The translations under genes and the position numbers were made by a program. Source: Pseudomonas sp. (lineage in GTDB: Bacteria; Pseudomonadota; Gammaproteobacteria; Pseudomonadales; Pseudomonadaceae). Taken from it: 15,188 nt of DNA. Location: the NCBI GenBank assembly GCA_003525045.1, contig DQGF01000567.1, positions 1 through 15,188 of the forward strand, read 5' to 3'. Shown one piece after another: positions 7,200-14,297 of the stretch; the first letter of the stretch is position 1; each line of letters begins with the position of its first letter. The notes under the pieces are model-generated. The model did no database searches, was not told the DNA's origin, and was given only the letters and a program-made list of their open reading frames with translations.

Positions 7200-7216
7200 G
7201 CGTAGTGCTTCCTCAA

Positions 7217-8095
7217 TTAAACCAGGACGCCGGACTGGCGCATGGCCTGCCGCAGCGGTTCGTGACAGGCAGCGCTGAGCCAGGTGAGCGGCAGACGGAT
7301 ACCGTCCGGCATCAAGCCCATTTCATGCAGCGCCCATTTCACGGGGATTGGGTTGGATTCGATAAACAGGGTTTTATTGAGCGGCATCAGCTTTTCGTGG
7401 ATCGCGCGGGCCGTGACGGCATCACCCTTCAGGGCGGCATTACACATGTCGGCCATGTCGCGCGGCGCTACGTTGGCGGTCACCGAGATGTTGCCTTTGC
7501 CACCCAGCAGGATCAGCTCGACTGCGGTGGCGTCGTCGCCGGATATCACCAGGAAGTCTTTGCTGACGCCGTCGATGATGGCTTTGGCACGAGACAGGTC
7601 GCCGGTGGCTTCCTTGATGCCGATGATGTTCTTCACGGTCGACAGGCGGATCACGGTGTCGGCCAGCATGTCGCACGCCGTACGGCCAGGCACGTTATAC
7701 AGGATCTGCGGGATGTCGACGGCTTCGGCGATGGCCTTGAAGTGCTGGTACAAGCCTTCCTGGGTCGGCTTGTTGTAATACGGTGTCACCAGCAGGCAGG
7801 CATCGGCACCGGCGATCTTCGCATTGGTGGTCAGCTCGATGGCTTCGCGAGTCGAGTTGGCGCCGGTACCGGCGATCACCGGAATGCGCCCTGCAACCTG
7901 CTTCACCACGTAACGAATCACTTCGATGTGCTCGTTCACGTCAAGGGTGGCCGATTCACCTGTGGTGCCGACCGCCACGATGGCGTGGGTGCCGTTTTGC
8001 AGGTGAAAGTCCACCAGTTTGCTCAGGCTGTCCCAGTCGAGACGACCTTGTGCATCCATGGGTGTGACCAGTGCCACCATACTGCCCGCAATCAT
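7217..8095 (-). CDS. dapA: 4-hydroxy-tetrahydrodipicolinate synthase
   Basis: The 292-residue enzyme condenses pyruvate with aspartate semialdehyde, the first committed step to diaminopimelate and lysine, and is cytosolic. It is a TIM barrel of the NAL family. Visible residues include GTTGES with Thr44/45, TPYYNKP with Tyr106/107, the catalytic Tyr133 in LYNVPGRT, pyruvate carboxylate-binding Arg138, and the Schiff-base Lys161 in GIKEATGD. The length equals E. coli DapA. The ATG at 8095 has GGAG 8 bases upstream and matches the family N-terminus MIAGSMVALVTP. A longer frame to 8179 adds 28 residues without homology. It is the first gene of the minus-strand cluster and is divergent from gcvR across 329 bp. 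Confidence 0.98.
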   Translation of the reverse strand: MIAGSMVALVTPMDAQGRLDWDSLSKLVDFHLQNGTHAIVAVGTTGESATLDVNEHIEVIRYVVKQVAGRIPVIAGTGANSTREAIELTTNAKIAGADACLLVTPYYNKPTQEGLYQHFKAIAEAVDIPQILYNVPGRTACDMLADTVIRLSTVKNIIGIKEATGDLSRAKAIIDGVSKDFLVISGDDATAVELILLGGKGNISVTANVAPRDMADMCNAALKGDAVTARAIHEKLMPLNKTLFIESNPIPVKWALHEMGLMPDGIRLPLTWLSAACHEPLRQAMRQSGVLV

Positions 8096-8424
8096 GCAAC
8101 CGCTCCTGCCGGAAAAAGAGAGCGGTAATGGTACTGGCGCCAAGATGCTTGTACAAGCGAAGTACTGCGCTGCTGCCATTCCCCTTGGCGCTGCTTTTCG
8201 CTACCCTTCAGACTTTGATCGGTACTGATAAGCTCATACGCCGGTTTCCAGCCTCCATTTTCGGCATCACAAGCCCCGATCCAGCGTTGCCACCCCTCGC
8301 TCTTGCCACTCTGGAGCACGTTGCAACCTTCCGGCTCGGGTTTTCTGAATTCGCATCCGCAGGCTCGCCCCCGGTAAAAAAAGCCCGTAGAAGTATCGAC
8401 CGCTCATCGCTTTAGGAATGCTGC
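8096..8424. other. Divergent promoter region between dapA and gcvR
   Basis: These 329 bases separate the divergent dapA and gcvR starts and contain no convincing gene. A perfect 12-bp palindrome lies at 8147-8158. On the minus strand TTGTAC and TACCAT, 17 bp apart, could be a weak sigma-70 promoter for dapA overlapping that palindrome. No strong promoter was recognised for gcvR. Its ribosome site AGGA lies shortly before 8425. Confidence 0.5.
8147..8158. promoter_or_regulatory. 12-bp perfect palindrome upstream of dapA
   Basis: GCTTGTACAAGC is a perfect palindrome 51-62 bases upstream of the dapA ATG. It overlaps the proposed -35 hexamer TTGTAC, so a bound dimer could repress dapA. No known factor is assigned, and the symmetry does not extend beyond 12 bp. 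Confidence 0.3.
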
Positions 8425-8985
8425 ATGTCCACCCCCACAGTTCGCGAACAATTCCTTGTCATCAGTGCCCTCGGCGCCAACCCCATGGAGCTGACTAACG
8501 TCCTGTGCCGCGCCAGCCATGAAAACCGCTGCGCCGTGGTCACCTCTCGCCTGACCCGTCATGGCGAGTGCAGTGCGTTGATCCTCGAGATCTCCGGTAG
8601 CTGGGACGCCCTGGCTCGCCTTGAAGGCAGCCTGTCGAGCCTCGCCAAGAAGCACGCCTTCACGGTCAATGTGGTGCGCAGCGCGGCGCTGGAGAATCGT
8701 CCCCAGGCCCTGCCGTACGTCGCTTATGTCAGCTCGGCCTACCGCTCGGACATCATCAACGAGTTGTGCCAGTTCTTCATGGACCACAACGTCGAGCTGG
8801 AAAACCTGACCTGCGACACCTATCAGGCGCCGCAAACCGGCGGCACCATGCTCAATGCCACGTTTACCGTGACCTTGCCGGCCGGTGTGCAGATCAGCTG
8901 GTTGCGCGATCAGTTCCTGGATTTCGCCGACGCGCTGAACCTGGACGCCCTGATCGAACCTTGGCGCCCACAAAACCCAATGTAA
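8425..8985 (+). CDS. gcvR: Glycine cleavage system transcriptional repressor-like ACT-domain protein
   Basis: The 186-residue protein contains two ACT domains. The first (about 8-85) opens with FLVISALGANPMELTNVLCR. The second (about 95-175) begins ALPYVAYVSSAYRSDIINEL and includes NVELENLTCDTYQAPQTGGT. This matches the GcvR family (about 190 residues in E. coli), which lacks its own DNA-binding domain and in E. coli represses the gcv operon by binding GcvA, with glycine interfering. Whether the pseudomonad protein does the same is unproven. The ATG has AGGA 9 bases upstream. It is followed after 10 bases by bcp, so the two are almost certainly one transcript. The same gcvR-bcp pairing, next to divergent dapA, occurs in E. 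coli and P. aeruginosa, as far as I recall. Confidence 0.9.
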   Translation: MSTPTVREQFLVISALGANPMELTNVLCRASHENRCAVVTSRLTRHGECSALILEISGSWDALARLEGSLSSLAKKHAFTVNVVRSAALENRPQALPYVAYVSSAYRSDIINELCQFFMDHNVELENLTCDTYQAPQTGGTMLNATFTVTLPAGVQISWLRDQFLDFADALNLDALIEPWRPQNPM

Positions 8986-8995
8986 GGAAGCTTTC

Positions 8996-9469
8996 ATGGC
9001 CGTTGCCATCGACCAACCGGTTGCCGACTTCGAAGCACCCGCCACCAGCGGGCAGACCATCAGCCTCGCGAGCCTCAAAGGCAAGCAGGTGGTGATTTAC
9101 TTCTATCCGAAGGACAGCACCCCGGGCTGCACCACCCAGGGACAGGGTTTTCGTGACCAGCTGGAGGCCTTCAAGGCGGCTGACACCGAAGTCTTCGGCG
9201 TGTCCCGTGACAGCCTGAAGTCTCATGAAAACTTCAAGGCCAAGCAGGCGTTTACCTTCGAGCTGATCAGCGACAAGGAAGAAGCGCTTTGCCAGCTGTT
9301 CGATGTGATCAAGCTGAAGAAGCTTTATGGCAAGGAATATATGGGGGTTGATCGCAGCACTTTCCTGATTGATAAGGAGGGTGTGCTGCGTCAGGAATGG
9401 CGTGGGGTGAAGGTGCCGGGGCATGTGGATGCGGTTTTGGCGGCTGCTCAGGCGCTCAATAAAGCCTGA
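8996..9469 (+). CDS. bcp: Thioredoxin-dependent peroxiredoxin (BCP/PrxQ family)
   Basis: The 157-residue protein is a PrxQ/BCP-type peroxiredoxin that reduces hydroperoxides in the cytosol with thioredoxin. The thioredoxin fold is evident (QVVIYFYPKDSTPGC). The peroxidatic Cys45 lies in PGCTTQ, with supporting Thr42 and Pro43. At residue 50, where E. coli BCP has the resolving cysteine, this protein has Gln (sequence GQGFRD). The only other cysteine is Cys99 (EALCQLF), at the position of the third E. coli cysteine. The enzyme may therefore act as a 1-Cys type or use a partner thiol. Length and the EWRGVKVPGHVDAVL ending are typical. It forms a two-gene operon with gcvR. The downstream REPIN may bound the transcript. 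Confidence 0.95.
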   Translation: MAVAIDQPVADFEAPATSGQTISLASLKGKQVVIYFYPKDSTPGCTTQGQGFRDQLEAFKAADTEVFGVSRDSLKSHENFKAKQAFTFELISDKEEALCQLFDVIKLKKLYGKEYMGVDRSTFLIDKEGVLRQEWRGVKVPGHVDAVLAAAQALNKA

Positions 9470-9493
9470 TTCTTCTGGCGTCTGTTCGGACGC

Positions 9494-9582
9494 CTTCGCG
9501 GGCAAGCCTCGCTCCTACAGTTAGTTATTGTCTCGATCGCGAGATCTGGCACAACCTGTAGGAGCGAGGCTTGCCCGCGAAG
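9494..9582. repeat. REPIN: paired inverted REP elements
   Basis: Two REP arms of 27 bp, at 9494-9520 and 9556-9582, are perfect reverse complements. Each contains the REP core (TTCGCGGGCAAGCC) joined to CGCTCCTACAG. They are separated by a 35-bp spacer. This layout is the REPIN form described for P. fluorescens genomes, mobilised by RAYT transposases encoded elsewhere. It lies between bcp and the convergent permease gene, with no other terminator visible there, so the large hairpin may also serve to end or stabilise both transcripts. Confidence 0.9.
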
Positions 9583-9601
9583 AGGCCCTCAAGGCCGACG
9601 C

Positions 9602-10672
9602 TTAAAGCAACGGCGCCACCACCGGCTCTTTGCGCGGCCAAGCATCCAGCACAGCCTTGAACAGCGTCGCCAGGGGAATCGCAAAGAACACCCCCCAAAA
9701 TCCCCACAACCCGCCAAACAACAGCACTGCGCAGATGATTGCCACCGGGTGCAGGTTGACCGCTTCCGAGAACAACAACGGCACCAGTACGTTGCCGTCC
9801 AGAACCTGGATGATTCCGTAGACCGCCATCAAATAGATGAACTGATCGCTCCAGCCCCACTGGAACAGCGCAATCAGCAGCACCGGCACGGTCACCACCA
9901 CCGCTCCGACATAGGGCACTACCACCGACACCCCCACCAGTAACGCCAGCAGCGCCGCATAGTTGAGCCCCAGAACGACGAAACCGATATAGGTCGCGCC
10001 ACCGCAGATGAAGATCTCGATGACCTTGCCGCGAATGTAGTTGGCGATCTGCCGGTTCATCTCATGGGCGACACGGGTGATCAGCGCCCGCTCGCGAGGC
10101 AGATAGCCGCGCACCCACTGGCCGATCATTTCCCGGTCCTTGAGAAAGAAAAACACCAGGATCGGCACCAGTACCAGGTAGATCATGATGTTCACCAGCA
10201 ACGGCAGACTCGACAGCGAGAACGTCAGCGCCCACTGGCCGAAATTGCCGATCTCGCCCCGTGCCACTTCGATGGCCCGCAGCACCTGCTCATCGGACAC
10301 CAGATGCGGGTAGCGTTCCGGCAGCAGCAATAACAGCGACTGCCACTTGGCGAGCATGCCGGGCAATTCGTTGAACAAGGTGATCAGCTGATGCCAGAGC
10401 AACGGCACCGCGACCACTATGAACACCAGCAGCAGCCCCATGAACAACGCAAAGACCAAGCCCACCGCCGCTGCGCCCGGCATGCGCAGGCGCTCCAGCG
10501 TCACCACCAGCCCTTGCATCAGATACGCCAGCACCATCCCGGCGAGCACCGGCGCGAGCATGCCACCGAGCGTCAGTACGGCGCTAAACGCCAGAAACAG
10601 CAGCACGGCAAGCACCACGGCTTCTTCGTCGGAAAAATAGCGCTGAATCCAGTCGCGTAACACCTTGAACAT
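9602..10672 (-). CDS. AI-2E family transporter (PerM/TqsA-like permease)
   Basis: The 356-residue protein is a polytopic inner-membrane permease of the AI-2E exporter family. Paired N-terminal helices (VVLAVLLFLAFSAVL and MLAPVLAGMVLAYLM) are followed by a third (AVGLVFALFMGLLLVFIVVA) and a long periplasmic or amphipathic section. The C-terminal helices contain LVPILVFFFLKDREMI, the family motif VVPYVGAVVVTVPV and the ending GFWGVFFAIPLATLFKAVLD. Known members export AI-2 or act as Na+/H+ antiporters; the substrate here cannot be told. The ATG at 10672 has AAGGGA 6 bases upstream. An adjacent in-frame TTG at 10675 is less likely. It follows tusA by 29 bases on the same strand. The P. aeruginosa order PA1006-PA1007 is the same (from memory). 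Confidence 0.92.
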   Translation of the reverse strand: MFKVLRDWIQRYFSDEEAVVLAVLLFLAFSAVLTLGGMLAPVLAGMVLAYLMQGLVVTLERLRMPGAAAVGLVFALFMGLLLVFIVVAVPLLWHQLITLFNELPGMLAKWQSLLLLLPERYPHLVSDEQVLRAIEVARGEIGNFGQWALTFSLSSLPLLVNIMIYLVLVPILVFFFLKDREMIGQWVRGYLPRERALITRVAHEMNRQIANYIRGKVIEIFICGGATYIGFVVLGLNYAALLALLVGVSVVVPYVGAVVVTVPVLLIALFQWGWSDQFIYLMAVYGIIQVLDGNVLVPLLFSEAVNLHPVAIICAVLLFGGLWGFWGVFFAIPLATLFKAVLDAWPRKEPVVAPLL

Positions 10673-10701
10673 CAATAATCCCTTAGAACGAACAGCAGGT
10701 T

Positions 10702-10941
10702 TCAGGCTTTTTTCAACCAGTAGCGGTAAACGCCCGCCTCATCTTCTTCACGCAGCAGCGTATGACCGGCCAATCGGGCAAAGGTGCGAAAGTCGCGCTG
10801 CGAGCCCGCATCGGTGGCGATCACCTTGAGCACCGCGCCGCTGGCCATGCGATTGAGTTCCAGCTTGGCCTTGAGTAACGGCAGCGGACAATTCAGGCCG
10901 CTGGCATCGAGCTCGGCGTCATGGGCTACAGCATCGGTCAT
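10702..10941 (-). CDS. tusA: TusA/SirA-family sulfurtransferase
   Basis: The 79-residue protein has the TusA fold. LDASGLNCPLPLLKAK carries the CPxP motif with Cys18, the persulfide-carrying residue. VIATDAGSQRDFRTFARLAGH follows, where the DxGS-D pattern is a family mark. TusA proteins relay sulfur from cysteine desulfurase to tRNA thiolation and molybdenum cofactor synthesis. The orthologue at this position in P. aeruginosa (PA1006, from memory) is linked to molybdenum homeostasis and nitrate respiration, so the classical mnm5s2U role should not be assumed and the symbol is by family. The ATG has GGAG 8 bases upstream. It leads the permease gene (likely operon) and is divergent from bepA across 98 bp. 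Confidence 0.88.
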   Translation of the reverse strand: MTDAVAHDAELDASGLNCPLPLLKAKLELNRMASGAVLKVIATDAGSQRDFRTFARLAGHTLLREEDEAGVYRYWLKKA

Positions 10942-11039
10942 TACATCACTCCGGGGCAGGTGGTCGAGGGACTTAGAATATCTGGTCCCAAGCGTGGTGT
11001 CCGGCTACAGTAAGGTCTTTGTCGACTAAGGCTTTGTGC

Positions 11040-12473
11040 ATGACTTTTTTGCGCCCTACCCTGCTGACGCTCGCTTGCCTGCTCGCCTCACCGGGCTTCG
11101 CCGACGACTTGCCGTCACTCGGCGACGCCAGTTCTGCCATCGTCTCGCCGCAACAGGAACACCAACTGGGCCGGGCCTGGCTGGCGCTGTTGCGTAGCCA
11201 GGTATCCCAGCTCAACGATCCGCAGCTCAAGGACTACGTCGAATCCAGCGTCTACCGACTGGTGGAGACCAGCCAGGTCAACGACCGGCGCCTTGAGTTC
11301 ATCCTGATCAACAGCCCGCAGCTCAACGCCTTCGCGGCACCGGGCGGAATTATCGGGGTCAATGGCGGCTTGTTCCTCAATGCCCAGACCGAAGGCGAAT
11401 ACGCCTCGGTACTGGCTCACGAATTGGCTCACTTGTCGCAGCGCCACTTTGCTCGCGGTGTCGAAGCCCAACAGCGCATGCAAGTACCGATGATGGCCGC
11501 GCTGCTGGCCGGGATCGTGATTGCCGCGGCCGGTGCCGGCGATGCCGGGATCGCAGCCATTGCCGGTACCCAGGCAGCGGCGATCCAGGAACAGCGGCGC
11601 TTCTCGCGTCAAAATGAACAGGAAGCCGACCGCATCGGCATTCTCAATCTGGAAAAGGCTGGTTACGATCCGCGCTCGATGCCGACCATGTTCGAACGTT
11701 TGTCGCGCCAATACCGCTTCGACGCCAAACCACCGGAATTTCTCCTGACTCACCCGGTGACCGAATCGCGGATCGCCGACACCCGCAACCGTGCCGAACA
11801 GGCCAAGCCGGGCGGTATCGAAGACAGCCTGCGGTATCAGCTGATTCGTGCCCGGGTCCAGCTGATCTATGAAGAAACCCCGGGCTTGGGCGCCAAACGC
11901 TTCCGCGCCCAGCTTGATGAAAACCCGAAAAACGATGTCGCGCGCTATGGCCTGGCGATCGCCCAGATCAAAGGCGGCCAGTTGAACGAAGCTCGGGAAA
12001 ACCTCACGTTGCTGCTGGCCAAGTCGCCGAACGAGATCATTTACAACCTGGCTCAGGTCGATCTGGATATCACCAACAATCGGCTGCCCGATGCTCAATC
12101 CCGGGTGGACCGGATGCTGACCCAGTATCCGGGCAACTATCCACTGAATTCAGTGCGTGTCGACCTGCTGCTCAAGCAAAACCATGCGCCCGAAGCGGAA
12201 AAAGCCCTGGAGAATCTGCTCAAGAGTCGTCCGGACGATCCGGACGTCTGGTACATGGTCGCCGAGACTCGTGGCCTGTCGGGCAACATCATCGGCCTGC
12301 ACCAGGCCCGCGCCGAGTACTTCGCCCTGGTCGGCGACTACCGCCAGGCCATTCAGCAGCTGGACTTCGCCAAGCGCAAGGCCGGCACCAACTTCCCGCT
12401 GTCGTCGCGGATCGATGCGCGGCAACGGGAACTGATGGAACAGGAGCGCATGATCAAGGACATGATGGGCTGA
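11040..12473 (+). CDS. bepA: Periplasmic M48 metalloprotease/chaperone BepA-like
   Basis: The 477-residue protein begins with a signal peptide (MTFLRPTLLTLACLLASPGF, cleavage near A21). An M48 zinc protease domain follows, with HELAH at 127-131 and the third ligand Glu around 195 in NEQEADRIG. LTHPVTESRIAD contains the His (about 238) that matches the self-inhibitory His of E. coli BepA. A C-terminal TPR domain runs from about residue 260 to the end (for example ARYGLAIAQIKGGQLNEARE and DVWYMVAETRGLSGN). E. coli BepA (YfgC) is about 487 residues. It promotes LptD maturation and degrades stalled outer-membrane proteins at the BAM complex, fitting with bamC nearby. The ATG at 11040 has TAAGG 8 bases upstream; an in-frame TTG at 11019 is rejected. 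A terminator follows at 12491-12521. Confidence 0.93.
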   Translation: MTFLRPTLLTLACLLASPGFADDLPSLGDASSAIVSPQQEHQLGRAWLALLRSQVSQLNDPQLKDYVESSVYRLVETSQVNDRRLEFILINSPQLNAFAAPGGIIGVNGGLFLNAQTEGEYASVLAHELAHLSQRHFARGVEAQQRMQVPMMAALLAGIVIAAAGAGDAGIAAIAGTQAAAIQEQRRFSRQNEQEADRIGILNLEKAGYDPRSMPTMFERLSRQYRFDAKPPEFLLTHPVTESRIADTRNRAEQAKPGGIEDSLRYQLIRARVQLIYEETPGLGAKRFRAQLDENPKNDVARYGLAIAQIKGGQLNEARENLTLLLAKSPNEIIYNLAQVDLDITNNRLPDAQSRVDRMLTQYPGNYPLNSVRVDLLLKQNHAPEAEKALENLLKSRPDDPDVWYMVAETRGLSGNIIGLHQARAEYFALVGDYRQAIQQLDFAKRKAGTNFPLSSRIDARQRELMEQERMIKDMMG

Positions 12474-12490
12474 CGCTTTTGCGAACGCAT

Positions 12491-12521
12491 AAAAAAACCG
12501 CCCTTTCGAGGCGGTTTTTTT
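12491..12521 (+). terminator. Intrinsic terminator after bepA
   Basis: CCGCC (12498-12502) pairs with GGCGG (12510-12514) around a 7-nt loop. It is flanked by seven A and seven T residues that extend the stem and supply the U-tract. It begins 18 bases after the bepA stop. The A-tract on the other side lets it act on minus-strand transcripts too, so it may also stop mucD transcription. Confidence 0.88.
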
Positions 12522-12640
12522 GTAGGAGCGAGCTTGCTCCGGGCGGCGTTCCGACGATGGACGTCAACGATGACGCGTTTTTTCTAAATGAACGCGTCGC
12601 CCTTGAGACTTCGCGAGCAAGCTCGCTCCTCTCCTACAGT
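12521..12640. repeat. REPIN-like pair of inverted REP elements
   Basis: The left arm TGTAGGAGCGAGCTTGCTCC (12521-12540) is matched by a reverse-complement arm at 12609-12639 carrying TTCGCGAGCAAGCTCGCTCC and ending TCCTACAG. The right arm has about 5 extra bases (an AGGAG-like duplication) compared with the left, and the left lacks the CGCGAA end. The spacer includes GGCGTTCCGACGATGGACG, wording I recall as recurrent in fluorescent Pseudomonas intergenic repeats. It sits between the convergent bepA and mucD genes. Its left arm shares the last T of the bepA terminator. Confidence 0.8.
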
Positions 12641-12662
12641 GCATTTATTTCCGACAACCGGA

Positions 12663-14090
12663 TTATTCAGCCAGTTTGAAGGTGATGAAGCTGGCGCGAC
12701 CTTGACGCAGAACCCGCATCGACACCGAGCGGTTCTTCGGCAGCGCCTTGGCGATGTCGGTGAACTCCTTGGTGGAGCCAATCGCCTGATTGTTCAGGTG
12801 AGTGATCACGTCGCCAGGCTGCAAGCCGATCAGGGAAGCAGGACCGTCCTGGACTTCCTTGATGACCACGCCGCCTTTGAGGTCGTAGGTTTTCTTCTGT
12901 TCATCGGTCAGCTCGGCCACGGAAACACCCAGGCGATTGCTGCTGCGCTCGGTACTGGATTTTGGCAGGGATTCCAGCTCTTTGCCTTCTTCAGGAATAG
13001 CGCCAACCGTCAGTTCGACGTTCTTGCGCTTACCTTCACGAATCACTTCCAGATCGGCTTTCGAGCCGGCCTTCAGCGCGCCCACCAGATGCGGCAGATC
13101 GGCGGACATGACGATCGGTTGGCCGTTCATGCTCAGGATCACGTCGCCGACTTGCAGACCACCCTTGGCTGCCGGGCCGTCATCCTGGATCTGAGCCACC
13201 AGCGCACCGGCGGGCTTCTCAAGACCGAACGACTCGGCCAGGTCCTTGTTCACTTCCTGAATGACGACGCCCAACCAGCCACGACTGACCTTGCCGCCGC
13301 TTTTCAGCTGATTGGAAACGTCCATGGCCACGTCGATCGGAATCGCGAACGACACGCCCATGAAACCGCCGGAACGGGTGTAGATCTGCGAGTTGATCCC
13401 CACCACTTCACCCGCCAGGTTAAACAGCGGACCACCGGAGTTACCCGGGTTGATCGGCACGTCGGTCTGGATGAATGGCACATAGTTTTCGTTCGGCAGG
13501 CTGCGACCGATTGCGCTGACGATGCCTTGGGTCACGGTGTGATCGAAACCGAACGGCGAGCCGATCGCCACGACCCATTGACCGGCTTTCAGGTCCTGGG
13601 ATTTGCCCAGCTTCAGAACCGGCAGGTCCTTGCCTTCGATTTTCAGCAGCGCCACGTCGGAACGTGGATCGGTGCCGACGAGCTTGGCTTTCAATTCGCT
13701 GCGGTCAGCCAGGCGGACGAGGATTTCGTCGGCATCGGCAATCACATGGTTGTTGGTCAGGATGTAGCCATCCGACGAGATGATGAAACCCGACCCCAGG
13801 GATTGGGCTTCACGCTGACGATCACCCCGTGGCGTACGCGGTTGTGGTGGCATGCCACGCTCGAAGAACTCGCGCAGCATCGGCGGCAAGCCCTCGAGAT
13901 CGGGCATCTGCTCGTTCACTTTACGGTCCGGCAGTTTCTGCGTGGTACTGATGTTCACCACCGCAGGCGAGGCCTGCTCCACCAGTTGCGTGAAATCAGG
14001 CAGTTCGACCGCTTGAGCAGGAATAGCCTGACCGAGTACCACTACGGTGGCAAAAACGGACAGATAAGACTTCAAACTGAGTATCGACAT
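12663..14090 (-). CDS. mucD: HtrA/DegP-like periplasmic serine protease MucD
   Basis: The 475-residue protein is a Do/HtrA protease. A signal peptide ends near AQA (residue 27). A trypsin-like domain carries His115 (TNNHV), Asp145 (SDVALLK) and Ser218 (NPGNSGGPL). Two PDZ domains follow, about 265-355 (RGWLGVVIQEV, GLQVGDVILSMNGQP) and about 380-468 (LGVSVAELT, GLQPGDVITHLNNQ). P. aeruginosa MucD is about 474 residues. There it degrades misfolded envelope proteins and restrains AlgU-driven alginate production. GGGAGC lies 5 bases before the ATG, and a frame extending to 14180 has no family match. It lies 207 bp downstream of mucB, with no mucC between. A hairpin and a weak promoter in that gap suggest partly independent expression. 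Confidence 0.96.
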   Translation of the reverse strand: MSILSLKSYLSVFATVVVLGQAIPAQAVELPDFTQLVEQASPAVVNISTTQKLPDRKVNEQMPDLEGLPPMLREFFERGMPPQPRTPRGDRQREAQSLGSGFIISSDGYILTNNHVIADADEILVRLADRSELKAKLVGTDPRSDVALLKIEGKDLPVLKLGKSQDLKAGQWVVAIGSPFGFDHTVTQGIVSAIGRSLPNENYVPFIQTDVPINPGNSGGPLFNLAGEVVGINSQIYTRSGGFMGVSFAIPIDVAMDVSNQLKSGGKVSRGWLGVVIQEVNKDLAESFGLEKPAGALVAQIQDDGPAAKGGLQVGDVILSMNGQPIVMSADLPHLVGALKAGSKADLEVIREGKRKNVELTVGAIPEEGKELESLPKSSTERSSNRLGVSVAELTDEQKKTYDLKGGVVIKEVQDGPASLIGLQPGDVITHLNNQAIGSTKEFTDIAKALPKNRSVSMRVLRQGRASFITFKLAE

Positions 14091-14184
14091 ACAGCTCCCA
14101 TTACGACGAGCAGGGTTAAGCGATATGGAGCAAGGAACACCGGTCACGACAGGCCGGCATTTTTGTTCCGGGAACAACAAACAA

Positions 14185-14208
14185 GGCCAGAGCCAAGATG
14201 CTCTGACC
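14185..14208 (-). terminator. Candidate weak terminator/attenuator between mucB and mucD
   Basis: On the minus strand GGTCAGAGC and GCTCTGGCC form a 9-bp stem (one U-G pair) around a 6-nt loop. It is followed by the T-rich TTGTTTGTTG. It begins 90 bases after the mucB stop. The interrupted U-tract makes it a weak terminator at most; partial attenuation between mucB and mucD is inference. Confidence 0.4.
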
Positions 14209-14235
14209 TATAAAAAATTTTCGGGATATTTGCAA
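14207..14235 (-). promoter_or_regulatory. Weak candidate mucD promoter
   Basis: On the minus strand TTGCAA (14230-14235) and TATAGG (14207-14212) are spaced by 17 bp in an AT-rich stretch, each matching four of six sigma-70 consensus bases. P. aeruginosa mucD is reported to have its own promoter, which makes the position plausible. No AlgU-type GAACTT-N16/17-TCTGA match was found here. Confidence 0.3.
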
Positions 14236-14297
14236 ATGAAAATGCTCAGCAAACATTTCGACATCTCGTCAACGAGGTGAAAATGGCCGAAATCAGC

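Noticed and set aside
7172..8128. Long plus-strand frame opposite dapA
   Set aside because: Antisense shadow of a fully conserved dapA; His/Gly/Val-rich translation without motifs.
9494..9582. CRISPR array
   Set aside because: Only two copies in inverted orientation, matching the REPIN architecture. No direct repeats or cas genes.
10942..11039. Sigma-E/AlgU-type promoter for bepA
   Set aside because: bepA is envelope-stress controlled in E. coli, but no GAACTT...TCTGA pair with proper spacing was found in this intergenic region.
11115..12098. Long minus-strand frame opposite bepA
   Set aside because: bepA has a signal peptide, HELAH motif and TPRs in the other strand; this frame has no recognisable features.
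12588..14213. Very long open frame (541 codons) on the plus strand opposite mucD
   Set aside because: It lies antisense to a gene with an intact catalytic triad and two PDZ domains. Its translation is rich in His/Arg/Gln without domain features, typical of a high-GC codon shadow.
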